Notes under the pieces: model-generated | Database searches by the model: none | What the model saw: the letters and a program-made list of their open reading frames with translations, nothing else | What the model was told of the DNA's origin: nothing | DNA from: an uncultured Lachnospiraceae bacterium | GTDB lineage: Bacteria > Bacillota > Clostridia > Lachnospirales > Lachnospiraceae | Assembly: GCA_947169235.1 (NCBI GenBank) | Contig: CAMVOY010000023.1 | Location: 1 to 36,020 of the forward strand | Direction: 5' to 3' | Length of the DNA stretch: 36,020 nt | Translations under genes and position numbers: made by a program | Shown: one piece after another, positions 1 through 8,710 of the stretch | How the letters are laid out: every line of letters starts with the position of its first letter | How positions within the stretch are numbered: the stretch's first letter is position 1

Positions 1-7
1 TATCCAT
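1..7 (-). CDS. First codons of a leftward gene cut by the window edge
   Basis: On the minus strand an ATG at 7..5 is followed by GAT before the sequence runs out. It is preceded by AAGGAGT with a five-base gap to the start, and by a good promoter about 100 bases upstream. This is the arrangement of a real gene start, but only two codons are visible and the product cannot be named. Confidence 0.5.
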
Positions 8-107
8 TTTTACTCCTTTCACCTTACGTGTTTTATGAAATGTATTGCAATAAATAAAAGCTTTTTTTGCATGATATAGGTAGAAAATTTTTACATGAAT
101 ACATAAT

Positions 108-137
108 ATTCTATCACACCCCCCTTCGAAAAGTCAA
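108..137 (-). promoter_or_regulatory. Promoter of the leftward gene at the window edge
   Basis: Read on the minus strand, TTGACT (137..132) and TAGAAT (113..108) are separated by 18 bases, a sigma-A type promoter. Transcription would begin near 102 and leave a leader of about 95 bases before the ATG at 7. No riboswitch or clear hairpin was recognised in the leader. Confidence 0.6.
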
Positions 138-184
138 GGAAAATCGGCGTTTTTTCAGGTTTTTTATACAAAAAATGACATATG

Positions 185-213
185 TTGACAGGCTTTTTTT
201 GATTTGTTATAAT
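185..213 (+). promoter_or_regulatory. Consensus sigma-A promoter of the ECF sigma operon
   Basis: TTGACA (185-190) and TATAAT (208-213) are separated by exactly 17 bases, a perfect match to the housekeeping consensus. It lies about 120 bases before the ECF sigma start and diverges from the promoter at 108-137. The rest of 1-331 holds no further gene; it is AT-rich intergenic DNA. Confidence 0.8.
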
Positions 214-331
214 CGTTCAATCAGAGACTATCTTAATAATGCTTTTTTAGATTTTGAGAATTTTGAGTGAAGGTGTAACTAAACCATCCCGTATTGCGGA
301 TAACAGGATAGAGGATGACAGGAGATACGAC

Positions 332-892
332 ATGAGCGATGAAGAGATCATAAGGTTATTTTTCGACAGAGATCAGCAGGCGATCAAAGAAACCTCTGAT
401 CTTTACGGAAGAAAACTGTATTCACTCTCCTTCAAGGTGGTTTATGATTCGGGAACCGCCGAGGAGTGTGTTAATGATACCTATCTTCGGGCTTGGGATA
501 ACATCCCACCGGATTCTCCTACGTCACATTTTTATCCGTATCTCGCACGGATAACGCGCTGTTTTTCAATTGACCGTTACAGACGTTTGCACGCTCAGAA
601 GCGCGGCGCAGATATCGTTTACCTGACTGATGAGATCGATTCCTGTCTGATGAGCAATGGATCCGGAGACGGTATCGTTGACCGTCTCGCGTTTTCAGAG
701 TCTATGAATCGGTTTTTGGCGGGATTAAAAAAAGACCAGCGCTGCGTGTTTATGCGCCGCTACTGGTACATGGAAGATATTAAGGATATTGCGAAGTTCT
801 ACGGGTATTCCGAGAGCAAAGTAAAGACGTTGCTGATGAGGACTCGCAATCGGCTGCGAGAGCATCTGCTTATGGATGGGATCACGGTATAG
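332..892 (+). CDS. ECF-type RNA polymerase sigma factor
   Basis: A 186-residue sigma-70 family protein of the extracytoplasmic-function group, which directs RNA polymerase to a special set of promoters. The N-terminal half (about residues 10-85) has the region 2 pattern, with EECVNDTYLRAWDNIPP and then ARITRCFSIDRYRR. The C-terminal part (about 125-180) is region 4, with the helix-turn-helix run DIAKFYGYSESKVKTLLMRTR. The ATG at 332 is chosen because GGAG lies seven bases upstream; the frame stays open further upstream without a ribosome site. The next gene encodes a small membrane protein and follows after 83 bases, the usual pairing of an ECF factor with its membrane regulator. The promoter is a housekeeping consensus, so the gene need not depend on its own product. 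The regulon cannot be told from the window. Confidence 0.88.
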   Translation: MSDEEIIRLFFDRDQQAIKETSDLYGRKLYSLSFKVVYDSGTAEECVNDTYLRAWDNIPPDSPTSHFYPYLARITRCFSIDRYRRLHAQKRGADIVYLTDEIDSCLMSNGSGDGIVDRLAFSESMNRFLAGLKKDQRCVFMRRYWYMEDIKDIAKFYGYSESKVKTLLMRTRNRLREHLLMDGITV

Positions 893-975
893 CGGCAGGG
901 AATGTACTGCGCGTGAGTACAGGTACTGTCTGCGGAAGGATGCAGCGGATGTACTGCTTGGATAGGAGGTACCAC

Positions 976-1308
976 ATGAAGGGAATTGATTTTCTGGATG
1001 GATTGAGCGATGTAGATATGAAATATGCGATCGAAGCAAATGTGCGACCGGTCAGACGCAGAGTTAAATGGCAGCACTATGCAGCACTGGCGGCCTGCTT
1101 TGCTCTGACTGTGTTCTCCGGTGCGCTGCTGATCTTCGGAAGCGGTTCCGATACTTCGTCTACCGGAACAGGCGACGGCCTGGCGAGCACCATCAGTTCC
1201 TCGAACAACCTTCTGTGGCTTGCAGCCGGCGCCGGCATCGTCGGGATGATCGTCGCGGTGATACTGATCGCCAAGGCGCCGAAGGAGCCTGCGGAACACA
1301 CGGATTAG
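976..1308 (+). CDS. Small two-helix membrane protein, probable partner of the ECF sigma factor
   Basis: This 110-residue protein starts at 976, five bases after a perfect AGGAGGT. Its N-terminus (FLDGLSDVDMKYAIEA, residues 6-21) resembles the short conserved motif at the start of many clostridial proteins encoded directly after ECF sigma factors. A basic stretch (RPVRRRVKW) precedes a membrane helix at about 35-54. A Ser/Thr/Gly-rich loop follows, then a second helix at about 79-99 and a short charged tail. Topology with both ends in the cytoplasm fits a membrane-tethered regulator that binds the sigma factor through its N-terminus. Anti-sigma function is inferred from gene order and motif only; no zinc-binding anti-sigma signature is present. 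Confidence 0.7.
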   Translation: MKGIDFLDGLSDVDMKYAIEANVRPVRRRVKWQHYAALAACFALTVFSGALLIFGSGSDTSSTGTGDGLASTISSSNNLLWLAAGAGIVGMIVAVILIAKAPKEPAEHTD

Positions 1309-1336
1309 AACGCAATGGAAGAAATACTATCAGAGT

Positions 1337-1360
1337 AAAAAAGCCCTGCCGAAGCAGAGC
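1337..1360 (-). terminator. Second terminator downstream of tuf
   Basis: On the minus strand, GCTCTGC and GCAGGGC pair around a TTCG loop (one G-U pair) and are followed directly by six T. This is a textbook rho-independent terminator about 80 bases beyond the first one, so the str operon appears to have tandem terminators. Confidence 0.75.
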
Positions 1361-1431
1361 TCGTATAGTGAAACTTAGCGAAACTTAAATCATGCCCAAT
1401 ATGGAATATATCTCATGTACCTTCACTTAAA

Positions 1432-1478
1432 CAAAAAAACAGGAATCTGAGTGCGAGCACTCGATTCCTGTTTTTGTT
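1432..1478. terminator. Bidirectional terminator between the ECF operon and tuf
   Basis: CAGGAATC (1440-1447) and GAGTGC (1449-1454) pair with GCACTC (1457-1462) and GATTCCTG (1463-1470), leaving one bulged base. A T-run follows on the plus strand and an A-run precedes it, so it can end both the rightward ECF transcript and the leftward tuf transcript. Confidence 0.85.
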
Positions 1479-1504
1479 GTTTAATCTCAGTCCGCTTATC
1501 GCGC

Positions 1505-2710
1505 TTACTCAATTATCTTAGCTACACGGCCTGATCCTACGGTACGACCACCCTCGCGGATAGCGAATGTAAGACCCTGATCCATAGCGATCGGATGGAT
1601 GAGCTCGATTGTCATCTCTACGTTATCACCAGGCATGCACATCTCTGCTGCATTACCATCGTTGTCCTTAAGGTCACTTACGACACCTGTTACGTCAGTT
1701 GTACGGAAGTAGAACTGCGGACGATAGTTAGCAAAGAACGGTGTATGACGACCACCCTCCTCTGCAGTCAGGACGTAAACCTGAGCAGTAAACTTTGTAT
1801 GGCATGTAAGTGTTCCCGGTGCTGCGAGAACCTGTCCACGCTCGATCTCGTTCTTCTGGATACCACGAAGAAGTACACCTGCGTTATCTCCGGCCTGAGC
1901 CTCATCAAGCTCTTTGTGGAACATCTCGATACCGGTAACGACAGTCTTCTTTGTCTCCTCTTTGATACCAACGATCTCAACCTCATCGTTAAGATGAAGT
2001 GTACCAGCCTCTACACGTCCTGTAGCAACGGTACCACGACCTGTGATTGAGAATACGTCCTCGACAGGCATAACGAAAGGCTTGTCAGTATCACGCTGCG
2101 GATCCGGGATGTACTCGTCGATGGTGCTCATGAGCTCCATGATCTTGTCGCCCCACTCACCGTTCGGATCCTCAAGTGCCTTAAGAGCTGAACCCTTGAT
2201 GATCGGGCATCCCTCGAAACCATACTCCTCAAGCTGCTCAGTAACCTCCATCTCGACAAGCTCGATAAGCTCGTCATCGATGTCAGGGCTGTCACACTTG
2301 TTAAGGAATACAACGATCTTCGGCACACCTACCTGACGGGAAAGAAGGATGTGCTCCTTGGTCTGAGCCATAACACCGTCAGTAGCTGCTACTACGAGTA
2401 CGGCACCGTCCATCTGTGCGGCACCTGTGATCATGTTCTTTACATAGTCGGCATGTCCAGGGCAGTCTACGTGAGCATAGTGACGCTTCTCTGTCTCATA
2501 CTCTACGTGAGCGGTTGAAATAGTGATTCCACGCTCTCTCTCCTCCGGAGCCTTATCGATATTCTCGAAATCTGTTGCCTCGTTACCTGCTACACGCTCT
2601 GAAAGAACCTTTGTGATAGCAGCGGTAAGAGTAGTCTTACCATGGTCTACGTGACCGATGGTACCGATGTTTACATGCGGCTTACTTCTGACATACTTCT
2701 CTTTAGCCAT
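1505..2710 (-). CDS. tuf: Elongation factor Tu
   Basis: EF-Tu carries aminoacyl-tRNA to the ribosomal A site as a GTP complex. All GTPase motifs are present: P-loop GHVDHGKT (residues 19-26), switch I threonine in RGITI (63), DCPGH (82-86), NKCD (137-140) and SAL (174-176). Domains 2 and 3 follow, with the conserved [13 protein letters not shown] and EGGRHTPFF stretches. At 401 residues it is slightly longer than the usual 394-397: one extra residue follows NKCD (SPDIDDE instead of the usual MVDDE form), and about five extra residues (around DLKDNDGNA) precede the conserved MPGDN in domain 3. The start has AGGAGG about ten bases upstream. It is the last gene of the str operon, but it also has its own promoter in the 109-base gap after fusA. 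Confidence 0.98.
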   Translation of the reverse strand: MAKEKYVRSKPHVNIGTIGHVDHGKTTLTAAITKVLSERVAGNEATDFENIDKAPEERERGITISTAHVEYETEKRHYAHVDCPGHADYVKNMITGAAQMDGAVLVVAATDGVMAQTKEHILLSRQVGVPKIVVFLNKCDSPDIDDELIELVEMEVTEQLEEYGFEGCPIIKGSALKALEDPNGEWGDKIMELMSTIDEYIPDPQRDTDKPFVMPVEDVFSITGRGTVATGRVEAGTLHLNDEVEIVGIKEETKKTVVTGIEMFHKELDEAQAGDNAGVLLRGIQKNEIERGQVLAAPGTLTCHTKFTAQVYVLTAEEGGRHTPFFANYRPQFYFRTTDVTGVVSDLKDNDGNAAEMCMPGDNVEMTIELIHPIAMDQGLTFAIREGGRTVGSGRVAKIIE

Positions 2711-2775
2711 TTTTTCATTCCTCCTAGAAAAATATAAATATTGTTTTTTGTTTCCAAAATAAACTGCTATCTCAC

Positions 2776-2804
2776 ATTATATGAGATTTCACAATAAATT
2801 GCAA
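2776..2804 (-). promoter_or_regulatory. Internal promoter for tuf
   Basis: On the minus strand, TTGCAA (2804..2799) and a perfect TATAAT (2781..2776) are separated by 17 bases, between the end of fusA and the start of tuf. An ATCTCA/TGAGAT dyad (2769-2774 and 2782-2787) brackets the -10 box. This would let EF-Tu be made in excess of the upstream genes. Confidence 0.8.
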
Positions 2805-2819
2805 GCACTTTTTGTGCTA

Positions 2820-4949
2820 TCAACCATTTTTCTGTGACAGAACCTTCTCCTGTACATTTTTCGGGCACTGCTCATACTTCTCGAAGAACATTGAGTAGTT
2901 ACCACGACCCTGTGTTGATGAACGAAGCTCTGTCGCATAACCGAACATCTCTGCGAGAGGTACGAATGCGCGTACGATCTTGCCGCCGCCGACATCGTCC
3001 ATTCCCTCGATCTGTCCACGCTTAGCGTTCAGAGATCCGATGACATCACCCATGTACTCCTCAGGCATTGTCACTTCAACCTTCATGATAGGCTCGAGCA
3101 GTACAGGATTACCCTTCTGCATAGCCTCTTTGAAGGCCATTGATCCGGCGATATGGAACGCCATCTCTGATGAGTCGACCTCGTGGTATGAACCGTGGTA
3201 GCAGTTAGCATGTACACCGAGTACAGGGAATCCTGCAAGGATACCTGCCTGCATAGCCTCCTGGATACCACCGTCTACTGCCGGGATGTACTCCTTCGGA
3301 ATAGCACCACCGACTACGGTTGACTCAAACTCATATGTTGTCTCACCGTTCGGATCGATCGGTGTGAACTTCACGCAGCAGTGACCATACTGACCACGAC
3401 CACCGGACTGCTTTGCGTACTTCTCGTCGACATCCACTTCCTTTGTAAATGTCTCTTTGTAAGCAACCTGCGGTGCTCCGACGTTGGCCTCTACCTTGAA
3501 CTCTCTGAGCAGACGGTCTACGAGGACTTCCAGATGAAGCTCGCCCATTCCGGCGATGATCGTCTGACCTGTCTCTGCATTTGTATGAGCACGGAATGTA
3601 GGATCCTCCTCAGCAAGCTTTGCCAAAGCCTCACCCATCTTACCCTGGTCATTTTTAGTTTTCGGCTCGATAGCGAGCTCGATAACCGGCTCAGGGAACT
3701 CCATAGACTCAAGGATAACAGGATGCTGCTCATCACAGATGGTATCACCTGTTGATGTGGTCTTGAAACCTACAGCTGCTGCGATATCTCCTGAGTAAAC
3801 CTTGTCAAGCTCTGAACGGTTGTTGGCATGCATCTGAAGGATACGTCCAACGCGCTCTTTCTTGCCCTTGGTTGCGTTCAATACGTACGAACCGGAGTTA
3901 AGTGTTCCGGAGTATACGCGGAAGAATGCGAGTTTTCCGACAAACGGATCTGCCATGATCTTGAATGCAAGCGCTGAGAACGGCTCCTCATCTGATGAGT
4001 GACGTACACATTCGTTTCCATCCATATCAACACCTGTGATATCAGGGATATCTGTCGGTGCCGGCATGAACTCGATGACACCGTCAAGGAGTTTCTGTAC
4101 ACCCTTGTTTTTGTAAGCTGAACCGCAGAATACCGGAACTGCTGTACAAGCGATGGTGCCCTTGCGGAGTGCTGCCTTCATCTCGTCGATAGTCGGCTCC
4201 TCACCGCCATCAAGGAACTCAAGGTATTTCATCTCGAGATCCTCATCAAGCTCGGAGATCTTCTCAACGAGGTTGTCATGCCACTCCTGAGCGAGATCCT
4301 TGAGATCATCCGGAATAGGTACGATCTCAATATCCTTGCCCTCGTCATCTTTATAATAGTAAGCTTCCATCTCGAACAGGTCGATCAGTCCGATGAAATC
4401 ATCCTCTTTTCCGATCGGGATCTGAACCGGGATGGCATTTTTGCCCAAACGATCGATGATCGTCTGTACTGAGTAGAAGAAGTCAGCTCCGAGCTTGTCC
4501 ATCTTGTTGATGAACGCCATACGCGGAACGTTGTAGGTGTCAGCCTGACGCCATACATTCTCTGACTGCGGCTCTACTCCGGCCTTTGCATCAAACACAC
4601 CGACTGCTCCATCGAGGACGCGAAGTGAACGCTCTACCTCAACGGTGAAATCCACGTGTCCCGGGGTATCGATGATATTGATACGGTGCTCTTCTGCACC
4701 TGCCTTCGGTTTGTGGTGATCCTCAAGTGTCCAGTGACAGGTTGTAGCCGCTGAAGTGATCGTGATACCACGCTCCTTCTCCTGCTCCATCCAGTCCATC
4801 GTGGATGCTCCGTCATGAGTCTCACCTATTTTGTAGTTGACACCGGTATAGTAGAGGATACGCTCTGTAAGCGTAGTCTTGCCGGCATCGATATGAGCCA
4901 TGATACCAATGTTTCTGGTACGCTCAAGTGGATACTCTCTTCCAGCCAT
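2820..4949 (-). CDS. fusA: Elongation factor G
   Basis: EF-G is the ribosomal translocase GTPase; it also acts in ribosome recycling. The 709-residue protein has the P-loop AHIDAGKT (residues 17-24), the switch segment around [20 protein letters not shown] and the NKMDK specificity motif. After the G domain come domain II, the domain III-V region with GELHLEV, and the characteristic [11 protein letters not shown] segment of domain IV. Length is normal for EF-G. The start is preceded by AGGAGG, which overlaps the stop region of rpsG only 15 bases upstream, so the two are likely translationally coupled. It is the third gene of the str operon. Confidence 0.98.
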   Translation of the reverse strand: MAGREYPLERTRNIGIMAHIDAGKTTLTERILYYTGVNYKIGETHDGASTMDWMEQEKERGITITSAATTCHWTLEDHHKPKAGAEEHRINIIDTPGHVDFTVEVERSLRVLDGAVGVFDAKAGVEPQSENVWRQADTYNVPRMAFINKMDKLGADFFYSVQTIIDRLGKNAIPVQIPIGKEDDFIGLIDLFEMEAYYYKDDEGKDIEIVPIPDDLKDLAQEWHDNLVEKISELDEDLEMKYLEFLDGGEEPTIDEMKAALRKGTIACTAVPVFCGSAYKNKGVQKLLDGVIEFMPAPTDIPDITGVDMDGNECVRHSSDEEPFSALAFKIMADPFVGKLAFFRVYSGTLNSGSYVLNATKGKKERVGRILQMHANNRSELDKVYSGDIAAAVGFKTTSTGDTICDEQHPVILESMEFPEPVIELAIEPKTKNDQGKMGEALAKLAEEDPTFRAHTNAETGQTIIAGMGELHLEVLVDRLLREFKVEANVGAPQVAYKETFTKEVDVDEKYAKQSGGRGQYGHCCVKFTPIDPNGETTYEFESTVVGGAIPKEYIPAVDGGIQEAMQAGILAGFPVLGVHANCYHGSYHEVDSSEMAFHIAGSMAFKEAMQKGNPVLLEPIMKVEVTMPEEYMGDVIGSLNAKRGQIEGMDDVGGGKIVRAFVPLAEMFGYATELRSSTQGRGNYSMFFEKYEQCPKNVQEKVLSQKNG

Positions 4950-4964
4950 GACTTTATCCTCCTA

Positions 4965-5465
<501 letters not shown>

Positions 5466-5552
5466 TCATAGGTACTCGCACCAGATTTTTCTTTCAACCT
5501 TCTTTAATAATATAAAAACGTGAAAACTAATCCGGTACTTTTACTTCTCTCA

Positions 5553-5972
5553 TTACTTTGCTGCCTTTGGTCTCTTGGCACCGTACTTTGAACGGGCCTG
5601 CTTACGGTCAGCAACACCGGCTGTGTCGAGTGTTCCGCGGATGATGTGGTATCTGGTACCCGGAAGGTCCTTGACACGTCCGCCACGGATCATGACTACG
5701 CTATGCTCCTGAAGGTTGTGTCCCTCACCAGGAATGTAGCTTGTCACCTCGATGCCGTTGGAAAGACGCACTCTGGCGATCTTGCGGAGTGCTGAATTCG
5801 GTTTCTTCGGTGTAGCTGTACGTACTACGGTACATACACCACGCTTCTGCGGTGAGCTGGCCTTTACAGGCTTTTTCTTCAATGAGTTGAAGGTCGACTG
5901 CAGAGCCGGAGAGTTCGATTTCTTTGCAACCGATTTTCTTCCCTGCTTTACGAGCTGATTAAAAGTTGGCAT
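5553..5972 (-). CDS. rpsL: Small subunit ribosomal protein S12
   Basis: S12 sits at the decoding centre and affects translational accuracy. The sequence has the classic [11 protein letters not shown] loop and [10 protein letters not shown] followed by [11 protein letters not shown]; the lysines whose changes give streptomycin resistance are wild type. The ATG at 5972 is chosen because AGGAGG lies eight bases before it; a GTG nine bases upstream overlaps that ribosome site and cannot be the start. The resulting 139 residues fit Firmicute S12. It is the first gene of the str operon and is preceded by a consensus promoter at 6054-6082. Confidence 0.98.
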   Translation of the reverse strand: MPTFNQLVKQGRKSVAKKSNSPALQSTFNSLKKKPVKASSPQKRGVCTVVRTATPKKPNSALRKIARVRLSNGIEVTSYIPGEGHNLQEHSVVMIRGGRVKDLPGTRYHIIRGTLDTAGVADRKQARSKYGAKRPKAAK

Positions 5973-6053
5973 TAGTTTCACCTCCTATTCATAGATATTT
6001 CGTCGTTTTTTACGCGTCATACACAAAGAAACGCCTAAAACACGCGCTCTACC

Positions 6054-6082
6054 ATTGTAACGCATGTTTTAGGCATTGTCAA
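6054..6082 (-). promoter_or_regulatory. Promoter of the str operon with a dyad around the -10 box
   Basis: On the minus strand, a perfect TTGACA (6082..6077) and TACAAT (6059..6054) are separated by 17 bases. Transcription should begin near 6047. A 14-base inverted repeat with one mismatch (arms 6033-6046 and 6061-6074) surrounds the -10 box, with one arm inside the spacer and the other at the predicted transcript start. Confidence 0.85.
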
Positions 6083-6100
6083 CAGGTTTTTTTATTATTT

Positions 6101-6571
6101 TTACAGAATGAGTTTTATCGGATTGAAGTGAAGGAGCCATGTAAGTGCGGGGCTTTCCTTGACATATGTCGTGACATTTTTGCACCATGCTATGTCCGTA
6201 AAAGAGCTGATGACCAGAAGCGCCACCCACACGGACAGGACTCCGAAGATCAGTCCGACTACCGCACCGCCGAGGCGATTGATAGTGCGCAGCACCGGGA
6301 TATGATCCACGATGTGAAGGATCTTTGCTATCACGGTGAGCACTACGACAGCAAGGACAAGAGCCGAGAGCACCGCCACTCCCTCTCTGAGTCCGGGTTC
6401 CAGCGGCATAACCGCATAGATGAGCGGTGTCAGGATCACTGTGAGAGCTATCATCGCGATAAGTCTGATCAGCCCGTAGAGCTTCAGTAACAGGCCTCTC
6501 CTCCAGCCATCGACCGTACAGATGATAATGATGATCAGAACAATTGCTTCTATTATAAATACCGGTGCCAT
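6101..6571 (-). CDS. CvpA family membrane protein
   Basis: A 156-residue integral membrane protein with four likely helices (about residues 6-20, 28-50, 65-88 and 100-122). It has the CvpA signatures: a GWRRGLLLKLYGL-type turn after the first helix, and INRLGGAVVGLIFG before the last. The founding family member is needed for colicin V production in E. coli; the molecular role in Firmicutes is not settled, with links to envelope stability. The start has AGGGG at good spacing. It is the last gene of the run that begins with pfkA and lies 16 bases after the DUF5711 gene. Confidence 0.8.
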   Translation of the reverse strand: MAPVFIIEAIVLIIIIICTVDGWRRGLLLKLYGLIRLIAMIALTVILTPLIYAVMPLEPGLREGVAVLSALVLAVVVLTVIAKILHIVDHIPVLRTINRLGGAVVGLIFGVLSVWVALLVISSFTDIAWCKNVTTYVKESPALTWLLHFNPIKLIL

Positions 6572-6587
6572 ATCAATCCCCTTTTTA

Positions 6588-7736
6588 TTATCTTGCTTTC
6601 ATACGTATTCGTTTGATGGTCTGGTGATCCACCACGATATACTCTATCGAACGCCCTCCCGGAAAAACTCCCGAAAGCTCAACATCAAAATCACATGTAA
6701 ACTTCGGCGTCCCGTTTATCCTCATGATATCCACGTGATGAGAGGAGTTGAAATAGAGTTCCTCCCCGTAGATATTGAAATCCGTATATTCGTAGGTTAT
6801 CGGACACGTAAGGACCGTCTTTCCGTTCAAGTCATAAACGTTCAGCTCTTTGTTCTTTTGAGAGCCGTCTGTAGTGACCACCCCTATATACTTATCACTC
6901 TGCGCGATGCTCACTATCTGATTCTCGTAGCTTTGCGTTAACTCCGCCTTCGGTTCCTTCATTCCGGCGTAGACGTCGAAACCTTTTTCACGGTATATCA
7001 CCACGTGATCATTGTCGATAAAGCTTATACCTGCCACCATCTCGGTGTCATATTCCTTACCGCCGACCAGAAGATTTTTATCCTGACCCACGTCTGAAAA
7101 ATTGTAGAAGTTCACTTTCCACTTGGCCTCGTTGCCATCCACCGTCATATATGATGCCACGAGCGATGTTCCATCCGGCGAGATATCGAAATCAAGAGGG
7201 TAGCCTTCCTCACTGACATTCGACGGTATCTCGATGAGAAGCTTGTTCGTATTTGCTGATGGGTTGTAAATCTTTAACGTGTTTGAATCCGTGTCCTGCT
7301 CGAGCACGGCCGCAACACCCTGAGCTGATACCTTAGCCCGGACTATGGGATAGGTAGTCTCCATCCCGACGCCCTCATCTTTTCCATTATATATATGGAA
7401 AGAATTACCTCCGACATCTGCGGCGATGACCTGCTCTCCACATCTGTCCACCTGAGCCTGCTTCATCTCAAAACCACCATTCCAAAGCGTTTTCCCTTTG
7501 GTATCGATAAGAGATATTCCACTTTGCGAGAATTTTAGAAGATTTTTCTGAAAATATTGATATGTTACGTTATTAGAATCACTTCTCGCCGTCTCGGAAA
7601 CGACCTGATATTTTGTATAACATCTGTTATTATAAAAATACGAAAAAACAAGCAATCCTCCGATACCGAAAAAAATGATCGCGATAACGATCACCCATAG
7701 GAGTATTTTTTTTCGTTTTTCATCCAATGTAGGCAA
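6588..7736 (-). CDS. Membrane-anchored DUF5711-type beta-propeller protein
   Basis: The 382-residue protein has a basic N-terminus, one membrane helix (about residues 11-32) and a long extracytoplasmic part. That part is rich in repeated short strands with patterns such as SLIDTKGKTLW, LKIYNP and LNVYDLNGKTVL, as expected of a beta-propeller. I recognise it as resembling the DUF5711 family of clostridia; no enzymatic motif is visible and the function is unknown. The start is TTG at 7736, supported by AAGGAG seven bases upstream and by the lack of any Met near the N-terminus. It lies between recR and the cvpA gene; pairing with CvpA suggests an envelope role, which is inference. Confidence 0.72.
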   Translation of the reverse strand: MPTLDEKRKKILLWVIVIAIIFFGIGGLLVFSYFYNNRCYTKYQVVSETARSDSNNVTYQYFQKNLLKFSQSGISLIDTKGKTLWNGGFEMKQAQVDRCGEQVIAADVGGNSFHIYNGKDEGVGMETTYPIVRAKVSAQGVAAVLEQDTDSNTLKIYNPSANTNKLLIEIPSNVSEEGYPLDFDISPDGTSLVASYMTVDGNEAKWKVNFYNFSDVGQDKNLLVGGKEYDTEMVAGISFIDNDHVVIYREKGFDVYAGMKEPKAELTQSYENQIVSIAQSDKYIGVVTTDGSQKNKELNVYDLNGKTVLTCPITYEYTDFNIYGEELYFNSSHHVDIMRINGTPKFTCDFDVELSGVFPGGRSIEYIVVDHQTIKRIRMKAR

Positions 7737-7752
7737 AACTCTTCTCCTTCAT

Positions 7753-8352
7753 TTACAGATCCGTCCGTCCCTCGAGCGCGCGGAAAAGTGTCATCTCATC
7801 CACATACTCGAGCGCTCCTCCCACCGGAACGCCGCTCGCTATGCGGGTCACGCGAATACCCGCCTGCTTAACATATTTGCTTATCCACAGTGCAGTAGCC
7901 TCTCCCTCCACGGTCGAGTTGGTAGCCACGATAACCTCTTCAACATCCTCTCTGGCCAGTCTCTGCAAGAGTTCTTTCAGCTTCAGGTTCTCCGGCTGCA
8001 CTCCTACCATGGGATTGACCGCACCGTGAAGTACATGATAGACACCATCGTATTGTCCTGTTTTTTCGTATGCAACGAGATCCGCAGGCTCCTCAACCAC
8101 CATTATCAGCTTATGATTGCGTTTTTCATTGGCACAAACAGAACATATCTCTCCATCGGACAGATTGAAGCACTCCTTACACAGCCTGGTCTTCTGCTTG
8201 GCAGTAAGGATCGTCTGCGCGAGTCTGTTCACCCTGTCCTCAGGCATATTGAGGATATGAAACGCGAGCCTTCCGGCCGACTTCGGGCCGATACCCGGAA
8301 GGGCCGCCATCTCCTCGATCAGACTATTGATGGAATCACTGTAATAGTTCAT
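7753..8352 (-). CDS. recR: Recombination mediator RecR
   Basis: RecR works with RecO (and RecF) to load RecA onto single-stranded DNA covered by SSB. The 199-residue protein has the usual order: a helix-hairpin-helix near the N-terminus (LPGIGPKSAGRLA), a zinc finger with C58, C61, C70 and C73, a Toprim domain (IMVVEEPADLVAYE; about residues 83-95), and a C-terminal stretch ending in GGALEYVDEMTL. The ATG shares one base with the TGA of ybaB, and dnaX lies immediately before that; dnaX-ybaB-recR is a widely conserved order. A single DnaA-box-like nonamer at 7881-7889 lies in the coding sequence and is probably chance. Confidence 0.97.
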   Translation of the reverse strand: MNYYSDSINSLIEEMAALPGIGPKSAGRLAFHILNMPEDRVNRLAQTILTAKQKTRLCKECFNLSDGEICSVCANEKRNHKLIMVVEEPADLVAYEKTGQYDGVYHVLHGAVNPMVGVQPENLKLKELLQRLAREDVEEVIVATNSTVEGEATALWISKYVKQAGIRVTRIASGVPVGGALEYVDEMTLFRALEGRTDL

Positions 8353-8708
8353 CAGAACGGAAATCCTCCCAGATTCATACCGCCGGTCAAAGCCTCCATG
8401 GACTTTGTGCTGTCATCATCGATCTTTCTCGTAACCTCGTTTACCGCTGCCACGATCAGATCCTCGAGCATCTCAATATCATCAGGATCCACGACTTCCT
8501 CGGAGAGTTTGACCTCGAGCAGTTCTCTGGCACCTGACATCTTTACCGTCACTGCTCCGCCTCCGACACTGGCCTCGTACTCCTTTTCTTCCATCTCTTT
8601 CTGACTTTCCTGCATCTGACGCTGCATTTTCTGCGCCTGCTTCATCAGGTTGTTCATATTTCCGGGCATGCCTCCGCCGCCCGGGAATCCTCCGCCTCTT
8701 CTGGCCAT
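8352..8708 (-). CDS. YbaB/EbfC family nucleoid-associated protein
   Basis: A 118-residue DNA-binding protein of the YbaB/EbfC family, which form dimers that coat DNA. After a glycine-rich start comes a coiled, Met/Gln-rich helix ([19 protein letters not shown]), then the family core with [11 protein letters not shown] and the acidic [18 protein letters not shown]. The N-terminal glycine run ([16 protein letters not shown]) is typical of Lachnospiraceae members. GGAGG precedes the start. The stop overlaps the start of recR by one base, which suggests translational coupling. Confidence 0.94.
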   Translation of the reverse strand: MARRGGGFPGGGGMPGNMNNLMKQAQKMQRQMQESQKEMEEKEYEASVGGGAVTVKMSGARELLEVKLSEEVVDPDDIEMLEDLIVAAVNEVTRKIDDDSTKSMEALTGGMNLGGFPF

Positions 8709-8710
8709 TT

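Noticed and set aside
799-1299. Open frame of 166 codons on the minus strand across the ECF sigma and its partner
   Set aside because: Both plus-strand genes have strong ribosome sites and family features; the antisense frame has none.
2804-2818. Short AGCAC/GTGCT hairpin after fusA as a terminator
   Set aside because: The stem is only five pairs, no T-run follows in the leftward direction, and it adjoins the tuf promoter.
5973-5981. GTG start nine bases upstream for rpsL
   Set aside because: The GTG overlaps the AGGAGG ribosome site itself; the ATG at 5972 has proper spacing and matches S12 N-termini.
6033-6074. Inverted repeat as a terminator of the cvpA-side transcript
   Set aside because: No T-run follows on the minus strand, and its position around the -10 box fits a promoter element better.
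7881-7889. Perfect DnaA-box nonamer inside recR
   Set aside because: It is isolated, and the bases are ordinary codons of a conserved part of RecR. One chance match in 36 kb on two strands is expected.
7675-8604. Long open frame of 309 codons on the plus strand
   Set aside because: It lies opposite recR and ybaB, has no ribosome site and no recognisable protein features; it mirrors the codon pattern of real genes.
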